A stretch of DNA of 64,000 nt from JBNKVT01 sp050299335. Its GTDB lineage: Bacteria > Pseudomonadota > Alphaproteobacteria > Rhodobacterales > Rhodobacteraceae. Within the stretch, counting starts at the first letter, position 1, and each line of letters begins with the position of its first letter. The DNA lies in contig JBNKVT010000021.1 in the NCBI GenBank assembly GCA_050299335.1, positions 1 to 64,000 on the forward strand, read 5' to 3'. The notes under the pieces are model-generated. The model did no database searches. It saw only the letters and a list, made by a program, of their open reading frames with translations, and was not told the origin of the DNA. Below, piece after piece: positions 57,745 through 64,000 of the stretch. The translations under genes and the position numbers were made by a program.

Positions 57745-59129
57745 AAAAAGTGGTGGTCTTCGGGTTCGACAGAAGCGAGGCGAGCCAGGTCCGTTCGATC
57801 CGGGCCATGAAGGCGGCGGGGGCCGGAGTGGCGAGCTTCACCTTCCAGCGGCGCAACATGGACAGCGATTTCGTCCCTGACTGGCACGATGTTGCCCTGG
57901 GCGAGGTCGAGAACGGCGCGCTCCTGCGCCGGCTTCCGGTGCTGGCCCGCGCGCTGGGGCCGGTCTGGCGGGCCCGGTCGCTGCTCAGGGCGGCGGATGT
58001 GATCGTGGCGCGGAATTTCGATCTGCTGCTCCTGGCCCTGGCCGGGAGGCTGCTCACCGGAGCACGGGCACCGGTGATCTATCAATGCCTTGATATCCAT
58101 GGGATATTCACTGCAAAAGGCCTGAAGGGACGGCTGGCGCGCTGGGCCGAGCGGCGCGCGCTGGCCCATGTGGCGCGGCTGGTGGTCTCGTCGCCCGGCT
58201 TCCTGCGGCACTATTTCGAGCCGCTGCAGCGGTTCCGGGGCGATGCCTATCTGCTGGAAAACCGGATCGTCTGGCTCGATACGCCGCTGGCCCGCCCGAT
58301 GCCCCTGCGGCGCAAGCCGGGACCGCTGCGGCTCGGCTGGATCGGAACGCTGCGCTGCGCACGCAGCCTCGATCTTCTGGAGCGGGCAGCGCAATTGCTG
58401 GGCGATGAGGTCGAGATCGTGATGCGCGGCGTGGTGCATGCCCATGCGCTGCCGGATTTCGACGCCGTGGTGGCGCGGAACGACAATATCCGCTTCGAAG
58501 GCGGCTACAGCTATCCCGACGGTCTGAAGGAGGCCTATGCGGGTCTCGACCTGGTCTGGGCCCAGGACCTGTGGCAGGCGGGGGCGAATTCAGACTGGCT
58601 GCTGCCGAACAGGCTTTACGAGGCCGGGTGGTTCGGCTGTCCCTGCATCGCGGTCGCCGGAACCGAGACGGCGCGGCGGGTGCGGAGCGAGGGGCTGGGC
58701 CATGTGATCGAGGAGGCCGACGCGCAGGCGCTTGTCCGGCTGCTCAGGAGGCTGGATGCCGGTGCGCTGCAACGGGAAAAATTCGTCATTCTGCGCAAGT
58801 CGGAGACGCTGTTCGCCCAGCAGGGTTTCGAGGTCGAGGCGATGCTGGACCTTGACCCGGTGGAACCCGGAAGCGGCGGGACGGTGGCGGGGACAAGCAA
58901 AATGCCGGGCGTGGCGGTGACCGGCGCGTTTGCGGGAGCCCCGACAGTGAGCGCCGGGGTTGCCGGGGGCGACGCTTTGAACGCCGGGGCGGCCGGATAT
59001 GAGGCCATGGCCGGCCGGATGACGGGCAATGGAGCAATGAAAGTGCGAATGCCTCGGGGCATGACCAAGATGACCGGGGCCGGGCCCGGGCCCGGTGAGC
59101 TGCCTAGCAGCGAATTGCGTCATGCGTGA
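57741..59129 (+). CDS. GT-B glycosyltransferase with Gly/Ala-rich C-terminal extension
   Basis: The 462-residue protein starts KKVVVFGFDRSEASQVRSIRAM and has a two-domain GT-B layout with VIYQCLDIHGIF, LRLGWIGTLRCARSL and the donor-site region LLPNRLYEAGWFGCPCIAV. Residues after about 375 form a low-complexity Gly/Ala/Met-rich tail not expected in the family. It is overlapped by the start of the sulfotransferase gene. Confidence 0.82.
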   Translation: MKKVVVFGFDRSEASQVRSIRAMKAAGAGVASFTFQRRNMDSDFVPDWHDVALGEVENGALLRRLPVLARALGPVWRARSLLRAADVIVARNFDLLLLALAGRLLTGARAPVIYQCLDIHGIFTAKGLKGRLARWAERRALAHVARLVVSSPGFLRHYFEPLQRFRGDAYLLENRIVWLDTPLARPMPLRRKPGPLRLGWIGTLRCARSLDLLERAAQLLGDEVEIVMRGVVHAHALPDFDAVVARNDNIRFEGGYSYPDGLKEAYAGLDLVWAQDLWQAGANSDWLLPNRLYEAGWFGCPCIAVAGTETARRVRSEGLGHVIEEADAQALVRLLRRLDAGALQREKFVILRKSETLFAQQGFEVEAMLDLDPVEPGSGGTVAGTSKMPGVAVTGAFAGAPTVSAGVAGGDALNAGAAGYEAMAGRMTGNGAMKVRMPRGMTKMTGAGPGPGELPSSELRHA

Positions 59130-59991
59130 ATTTCGGCGACGGGTCCGGCTCTATGGCACGCGGGCGCTCCGGACGGTCCCGTTCCGGGGGCTGCGGCAGC
59201 CCTGCCTGTTCCTGCATCTGCCGAAATGCGGCGGTACCTCTGTGGCGGCGGGGCTCTACGGGACCGTGTCCCTGACACAGCGGGTCGGGGTGATCGACGC
59301 GCTGGCGACGCGACGGGCGGCGGCGATCCGGCATTTCTCGCGCGACGACCTGAACCTGACCCATGAGGACCTCGCCCACGGGCATCACACTTTCGCGCTG
59401 CGCGAGGAGATGCTGTTGATGCACATGGCCTGGGGGACGCGGCTGATCCACGGCCATGTGCTTTTCTCGGACGACGCCATGCGGCATTTCGGCAAGCTCT
59501 ACAAGACCGTCACCCTGATGCGCGATCCCTATGAGCGCACATTGTCGAATTACCGGATGGCGGTGCGGAACGGGGTGATTGCCGACGATATCGACGCCTG
59601 GCTGGAGGGGCCGGTGGGCGAGAGCATGGCCCGGGTCTACCTGCGCTATCTGAGCGGGCGGACGGTGATCGCGCCCGGGGACATGGTGCGGATGGAGGCG
59701 CAGGCAAGACTGAACCTCGCCAAGCTGGACCTGGTCGGATTTCTCGACGATCTTGAGGGGTTCCGGCAGGGCTTCCGGCAGGTCTTCGGTGTAACCCCCG
59801 CCATCCCGCGCTACAATGTCGGCAGCGGCGCTCCAGTGGCGCTTTCCGCCGCGCAATACGAGCGGCTGCAGCTGCTGCTGGCCCCGGACATGCGGCTATA
59901 CGCGCAGGCGCGGCGCGCCTATGGGGCCCGGGACGCGATCAGCGACAAGGCCGAGGTATCGGCGCCGGCAGAGGCCCGGCAGGAGGCGTAG
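59122..59991 (+). CDS. Sulfotransferase family 2-type protein
   Basis: The 289-residue protein has the PAPS-binding FLHLPKCGGTSVAAGLYG and the second motif VTLMRDPYERTLSNYRM, as in carbohydrate sulfotransferases. Start at 59122 overlaps the upstream stop by 8 nt. With the 52.3-kb gene it makes two sulfotransferases in one cluster. Its 3' end overlaps the convergent flippase gene by 73 nt. Confidence 0.88.
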   Translation: MREFRRRVRLYGTRALRTVPFRGLRQPCLFLHLPKCGGTSVAAGLYGTVSLTQRVGVIDALATRRAAAIRHFSRDDLNLTHEDLAHGHHTFALREEMLLMHMAWGTRLIHGHVLFSDDAMRHFGKLYKTVTLMRDPYERTLSNYRMAVRNGVIADDIDAWLEGPVGESMARVYLRYLSGRTVIAPGDMVRMEAQARLNLAKLDLVGFLDDLEGFRQGFRQVFGVTPAIPRYNVGSGAPVALSAAQYERLQLLLAPDMRLYAQARRAYGARDAISDKAEVSAPAEARQEA

Positions 59992-61229
59992 AGCCAGACC
60001 TGCACCAGGGCGAAACCGGCACAAGCGGCGATGGCCGCCCCCGGAAGGCCGAACAGGGCGGCGGCGGGAATGACGGCCAGCATGGCGATCAGTCCGAGGC
60101 CAGTGATGCGAAAGATCGCCGCTGCTTCACCCGCCACGCTCAGGATCAGGAACGGATTGCCAAAGGCGGCGCGGGTGAGCGGCAGGAGGCAGAGCAGGCG
60201 CAGGGGCGTGGCACCGGCGACATAGTCGGGGCCGAAGAACCCGAGGATGGGCTCGGCGAAGCCCGCGATCAGGACGGTGGCCGGCAACGTGGCGGCAAGG
60301 CGGAGGCCCGCGGCCTGACGGAGGAGCGCGGCCAGTTCCGGGCGGTTCCGGGCGACACAGGCGGCGGAGATTTGCGGCCCGTATCCCATCTCGATGCCGA
60401 CAAGGGCGAGATTGGGCAGGAGCACGATGGTGAGGCAGATGGCGAGGATGCCGGTATCGGAAGCCCCGAGGCCGAGGGCGGAGAGGACCAGCACCAGGTC
60501 GCGGAGCAGGTCCTGAAACAGCAGCGAGGGCGCCAGCCTGACCCCGGTCGCGGCCCAGTCCGCCGCTTCGGTATCGTCGGGAGGGGTGGCAAGGATCGGC
60601 GCGAGAACCGGCGCGAGAAGGCGGGTCTGCAGGGCAATGGTGAGGACGGCGCCGGCGAGGAAGAGCAGAAGGACGGTGAGCGGGGTGAGCGGCCAGCCGA
60701 AGGCGGCGGCAAGCGCGATGCCGACCAGGACCGTCAGCGGCCGGATGGTGAGTTGCGGCAGGCCGCCGCGCAACACCTGATGCAGCGCTCCGGCGTGGCG
60801 CGCGGTGGCGCGGGACCAGGCGAAGGCCGGGATCATCAGAAGGCCCACGAGAAGCGGGGCAGAGAAGGGTGCGCCGGTGAGGATCAGGAACAGCGCGGTG
60901 CCGGCCATGACCGGCAGGGCGAGGACGCGGATGACCCGGCGGCTGAAATGGATGAAGCCATGGATCCGGTCGGGGGCGTTGGCGGCGCGGGCCTCGGTGA
61001 GAAAGCGCATGGCGCCGGTCTCGATATTGAGGCTGAGAACCAGCGAGCCGATCATCGCCGCCGAGACCATGGCCATGACCGACCCGAGATCGGCGCTGGG
61101 GATCAGCCGGGCGAGAAGGAAGGTGGTCAGGGCCGCGGCAATGGCGGCGAGGCTGCGGGCCAGAAGCAGGGCCAGCGAGATCGTCAGCGGCGAGCGACTG
61201 GCTGGGATCGGGTCTGACAGGCTTGCCAT
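59919..61229 (-). CDS. Oligosaccharide flippase family protein (Wzx/MATE-like)
   Basis: The 436-residue protein has about twelve hydrophobic helices with the polysaccharide-flippase pattern (LALLLARSLAAIAAALTTFLLARL at the start). It would translocate lipid-linked repeat units for the Wzy-like polymerase. A perfect CtrA-type box lies 50 nt upstream of its start. Confidence 0.82.
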   Translation of the reverse strand: MASLSDPIPASRSPLTISLALLLARSLAAIAAALTTFLLARLIPSADLGSVMAMVSAAMIGSLVLSLNIETGAMRFLTEARAANAPDRIHGFIHFSRRVIRVLALPVMAGTALFLILTGAPFSAPLLVGLLMIPAFAWSRATARHAGALHQVLRGGLPQLTIRPLTVLVGIALAAAFGWPLTPLTVLLLFLAGAVLTIALQTRLLAPVLAPILATPPDDTEAADWAATGVRLAPSLLFQDLLRDLVLVLSALGLGASDTGILAICLTIVLLPNLALVGIEMGYGPQISAACVARNRPELAALLRQAAGLRLAATLPATVLIAGFAEPILGFFGPDYVAGATPLRLLCLLPLTRAAFGNPFLILSVAGEAAAIFRITGLGLIAMLAVIPAAALFGLPGAAIAACAGFALVQVWLYASCRASAGADTSALSLIASRAP

Positions 61230-61278
61230 TCTGGGGATACTCGGCTGGTCGGGACCGGGCGAGTGTCGGGATTGGCGG

Positions 61279-61293
61279 TTAAGGCGGGGTTAA
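61279..61293 (-). promoter_or_regulatory. CtrA box upstream of the flippase gene
   Basis: TTAA-GGCGGGG-TTAA on the plus strand, 50 nt from the flippase start at 61229; the motif is nearly symmetric so orientation matters little. Confidence 0.55.
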
Positions 61294-61377
61294 TTCAGGC
61301 GGCATGGCGTTAAATTATCGGGCGATGGCGCGCTGCACTGGGTCGCCCTACCCCCGACCCCCCGCCTCGCATCCCAA

Positions 61378-61683
61378 ACGAAAGACCCGCGTGCCCCAAT
61401 TGCCCCCTGACCCGGCATTTGCCGGTACCCACCTCTCGATTCCCCACGCCGAGATGAGGGCCGTGTCCGCCCTCGGGTGGGCGCTATCCGGGCTTCGCTG
61501 CTTCATCGCTTTAGGGCGCCGTCACATCCGAGCGGCCCGCTTGTCAGCCCGTATCGGCAATGCGCCCGCCCAAGGGTTAGGGCGGGCGCGACCCGGCGCT
61601 GGTCGCACCGTGCGGGGGGGGGTGAGCGGCGTTGGATGGGGATGGCGGGGACTGTACTGGGCGGGAATGGTGTTCGTGCTTGG
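61378..61683. repeat. Direct repeat pair, copy 1 (noncoding)
   Basis: The segment matches 61784-62075 in many blocks, for example AAGACCCGC, CCCTCGGGTGGGCGCT, AGCGGCCCGC and GTGAGCGGCGT followed by GGATGGCGGGG. No credible gene lies in 61294-62107. Confidence 0.75.
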
Positions 61684-61783
61684 GTGAGACTTGGTTTTGG
61701 ATGGTGGGTTTGAAAAAGCTACACGCGATTCCCCTGCCCTGCCCGGGGGGAGGTCTATTGCATGTGAAGCCTTTGCTTCTGCA

Positions 61784-62075
61784 ACGCAAGACCCGCTTTT
61801 TCCAATCGACCCCTGCTCCGGCAAATCCCGAACCCGGTCTCGATGCCCCTAAAACGAGGGCCGTGCCAGCCCTCGGGTGGGCGCTTTCCAGAACCCTCTG
61901 CGGACCACTTTATGGCGCGGTCACATCATAGCGGCCCGCTGACAGCCCGTGGCAGCAACGCGCCCGCCCCTGGGAGAGGGCTGGCGCGGTCCGGTGCTGG
62001 TCGCACCGGGCAGGGGGTGAGCGGCGTGCGATGGGGATGGCGGGGGTATGTATTGGGCACGACTGGTGCGTGCAG
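61784..62075. repeat. Direct repeat pair, copy 2 (noncoding)
   Basis: Diverged second copy about 400 bp downstream, in the same orientation; it ends shortly before the LacI gene stop. Block-wise identity is high at CCTCGGGTGGGCGCT and GCTGGTCGCACCG and lower between. Confidence 0.75.
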
Positions 62076-62107
62076 AGAGCCACGATCCTGCCGCGCCGCC
62101 CGGCGGG

Positions 62108-63136
62108 TCACCCATGCACACTGCCCCGGTCGCTGGAGCGCCGGATCAGGAGTTCGGGGTCGTGGAGGGTCTCGGTGGGGGCGGGCAGCTCGCCCTGGGC
62201 GGCGACCAGCGTCATCAGGTGATCGACGGCGGCGGTGGAGATGGTCTCGACCGGGTAGGCGACGGTCGAGAGCGGGATGGAGGCGAATTGGGCGAACTCG
62301 ATATTGTCGAAACCGACGATGGCGATATCGGCGGGCACGGCGAGGCCGCTATCCTGGCACCAGCGCTCGGCGCCCAGCGCCAGCGAGTCGTTGCTGGCGA
62401 CGATCCCGTCTGGACGGACACCGCGATGCCAGAGGCTCTCTATGGCGCTGTAGCCATAGCGGATACCGTGGCCCGGCACGTCGGCGATGAGACTGTCGTC
62501 CCGCGCGATCCCGGCCGCGGAAAGGGCACGAAGATAGCCGTCGCGCTTCTCGACATTCCCAAGGGGTCCGGCGGCGTCGAGAAGCGCGATCCGGCGGCAG
62601 CCCGTCCCGATCAGGTGGCTTGTCGCCAGGGTCCCGCCCATGACCTCGTTGACACCGACACTGTCGATGGAGCGCGAGGGATCGGCGATCAGCGACACGA
62701 TCGGGTAGCCCATGCGGCGAAGTTTCGAGAGATGCTCGACCTCGGTGTGGTTGGACGGATAGACCAGCATGCCGTCGACCTGGCGGCGGCGGAACGTGTC
62801 GACGACCTCGCGTTCCTTGTCGAGCGTATTGTTGGAGGTCGAGAAAAGGGTCGAATAGCCGCGATCGGACAGGAGGTTGCCGATCTTCTGCGCCACCTGG
62901 GTCAGCACCGGGTTGCGGATATCGGTCAGCACGAGGCCGATTGTCCTGGTCTCGCGGCTGACCAGCGCCTGGGCGATCTGGTTCGGCAGGTAGTTCAGCG
63001 CCTCGGCCGCGGCCTTGATCTTTTCGCGGGTGACTTCGGGGATGCGGGGGCTGTCGCGGAGCGCCAGTGACACGGTGTTGGTCGAGAAACCGGTCTCTTT
63101 CGCGATATCCTTCAATGTCACCCGGGTCTTTCGCAT
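62108..63136 (-). CDS. LacI-family transcriptional regulator
   Basis: The 342-residue protein has an N-terminal helix-turn-helix with hinge (VTLKDIAKETGFSTNTVSLALR, then LNYLPNQIAQALVSRETRTIG) and a periplasmic-binding-protein-like sensor domain. Such regulators usually control sugar uptake or catabolism genes. Downstream is noncoding; upstream on the same strand are a VOC protein and an aldo/keto reductase. Confidence 0.93.
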   Translation of the reverse strand: MRKTRVTLKDIAKETGFSTNTVSLALRDSPRIPEVTREKIKAAAEALNYLPNQIAQALVSRETRTIGLVLTDIRNPVLTQVAQKIGNLLSDRGYSTLFSTSNNTLDKEREVVDTFRRRQVDGMLVYPSNHTEVEHLSKLRRMGYPIVSLIADPSRSIDSVGVNEVMGGTLATSHLIGTGCRRIALLDAAGPLGNVEKRDGYLRALSAAGIARDDSLIADVPGHGIRYGYSAIESLWHRGVRPDGIVASNDSLALGAERWCQDSGLAVPADIAIVGFDNIEFAQFASIPLSTVAYPVETISTAAVDHLMTLVAAQGELPAPTETLHDPELLIRRSSDRGSVHG

Positions 63137-63196
63137 CCGACCGCGTCACCTTTCACCGATCGCCTGTGCTTATGCGGGTTTTTCGGTGGAACGCAA

Positions 63197-63637
63197 CTAA
63201 CCTCGCATGGCCCGCAGTCTTTCGATCGCCTGGTATTGCAGGCAATCCGGGTTCATCTCCATCAGCTCGATCCGGTTGCCGTCGGGGTCTTCCAGCCAGG
63301 CCTGCCGGTTGCCGTCCAGCCCCGGCTTGATCTCGGACAGCAACTCGATCCCCTTCGATTTCATCCGCGCCACGGTGGCGTCGAGATCGTCGATGGTCCA
63401 GCAGACATGGTTGGTGCCATTGGCATCGGGGCCCGGGGCGCGGTCGTTTTCGGCGCCGGGAAAGAGCTCGAGATACTGGTCGTCGGTGATCCTCAGACAG
63501 ACCAGCCAGACGGTACCGTCCTCCTTGTAGAGCCGCAGCATTTCGGGGAATTCGAGCTTGTTGGAATAATATTCCAGCGAGCGGTCGAGATCGGTGACCT
63601 TGATGGCGACATGGCCGAGCCCGGTGATGCCTTGCAT
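63197..63637 (-). CDS. VOC-family (glyoxalase/bleomycin-resistance fold) protein
   Basis: The 146-residue protein has two beta-alpha-beta-beta-beta units with candidate metal ligands: LGHVAIKVTDLDRSLEYY, YLELFPG, NHVCWTIDDLDATVARM and DPDGNRIELMEMN. This is the glyoxalase I-like pattern, though lactoylglutathione lyase activity cannot be assumed. It lies 27 nt after the aldo/keto reductase gene and 60 nt before lacI, likely one unit. Confidence 0.9.
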   Translation of the reverse strand: MQGITGLGHVAIKVTDLDRSLEYYSNKLEFPEMLRLYKEDGTVWLVCLRITDDQYLELFPGAENDRAPGPDANGTNHVCWTIDDLDATVARMKSKGIELLSEIKPGLDGNRQAWLEDPDGNRIELMEMNPDCLQYQAIERLRAMRG

Positions 63638-63664
63638 ATGCGTCTCCTTGGGCGGGGGTTCCGG

Positions 63665-64000
63665 TCAAACGTCCCAGTCGGGCCCCCAGGTGGGGTTGAT
63701 ATGGCGCTGCCCCCGGTCGAGGGCGCGCATGGCCTCCATGTCGGCAGGGTCGAGAGCGATGGTCAGCGATGCGAAATTCTCCCTAATCCGCCGCGGCTTG
63801 CCGGAAGTCGGGATGGCGATATGGCCGAGCTGGCGCAGGAAAGCAAGGGTGATCTGGGCCGGGGTGGCGGCGTGTTTCTCTGCCAGGCCGCGGATAGTCG
63901 CATCGTCGTTGACGCCGCCACCATAGATGGGCCGGTAAGCGGTGACAGCGATGTTCTTGGCCGCGCAATGGGCGGCGAGGCGACGGTTCTGCAGATAGGG
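63665..64000 (-). CDS. Aldo/keto reductase (C-terminal 111 residues; truncated by window end)
   Basis: The visible part reads from PYLQNRRLAAHCAAKNIAVTAY through GLAEKHAATPAQITLAFLRQ and the NADPH-binding IPTSGKPRRIRENF to the stop at 63665. These are the C-terminal features of the aldo/keto reductase barrel. The catalytic Tyr and Asp lie outside the window. Adjacent to a VOC protein in the same direction. Confidence 0.9.
   Translation of the reverse strand, partial: PYLQNRRLAAHCAAKNIAVTAYRPIYGGGVNDDATIRGLAEKHAATPAQITLAFLRQLGHIAIPTSGKPRRIRENFASLTIALDPADMEAMRALDRGQRHINPTWGPDWDV

Overview
The window looks like chromosome from a high-GC member of the Rhodobacteraceae (Alphaproteobacteria). The signs are the sequence character of the S10/spc/alpha ribosomal proteins, GTG and TTG starts, a fused full-length PntA, a RibB protein with a degenerate RibA domain, and TTAA-N7-TTAA boxes of the CtrA type. 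The taxon is inferred from family resemblance; no search was run.

Region 1 (1-22.4 kb, almost all minus strand) is the ribosomal-protein supercluster: rplB-rpsS-rplV-rpsC-rplP / rpmC-rpsQ-rplN-rplX-rplE-rpsN-rpsH-rplF-rplR-rpsE-rpmD / rplO-secY-adk / rpsM-rpsK-rpoA. It is cut into four blocks by blocks of accessory genes. These encode an alpha/beta hydrolase (2.3-3.3 kb); a metalloprotease, MBL-fold enzyme, GFA protein, nucleotidyltransferase-like protein and a 534-residue membrane protein (6.2-11.9 kb); a small membrane protein, ParDE, a membrane protein and an unknown protein (16.4-18.5 kb); and an Abi/HEPN protein (21.4-22.2 kb). Each ribosomal block begins with its own sigma70-like promoter. 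The 534-residue gene is bracketed by a 213-bp duplication of the rpmD 3' end. A promoter plus terminator next to the Abi gene, with no ORF between them, suggests a small RNA at about 22.28-22.37 kb.

Region 2 (22.6-36.6 kb) holds pntA-methyltransferase-pntB, a PD-(D/E)XK-like protein, metK, a PAP2-type phosphatase with an Asn/Ala repeat tract, an adenylate cyclase/TPR protein, a subtilase, radC with a CtrA-like box, carA, a GatB/YqeY protein and a LysE exporter.

Region 3 (36.6-46.5 kb) is bracketed by near-identical inverted 114-bp repeats. It carries cca, a NUDIX hydrolase, the capsule genes kpsC, a kpsD/wza-like gene and kpsS, and a ribE-ribBX-ribH-nusB operon. A second inverted repeat family (33.1 and 46.6 kb) nests around it.

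Region 4 (46.8-52.2 kb) has a HAD phosphatase, a methyltransferase, a GntR regulator, an AT-rich two-gene ParA-like ATPase plus HEPN module, and trpB. Region 5 (52.3-61.2 kb) is an exopolysaccharide cluster: two sulfotransferases, an O-antigen polymerase/ligase-like protein, an acyltransferase, three glycosyltransferases and a flippase. Perfect or near CtrA boxes lie at its divergent promoters. Region 6 (61.3-64 kb) has a noncoding pair of direct repeats, a LacI regulator, a VOC protein and a truncated aldo/keto reductase.

The leading candidates for something undescribed are the ParA-HEPN pair, the rpmD-duplication unit carrying the 534-residue gene, and the use of the ribosomal supercluster as a landing site for accessory and defence-like genes.
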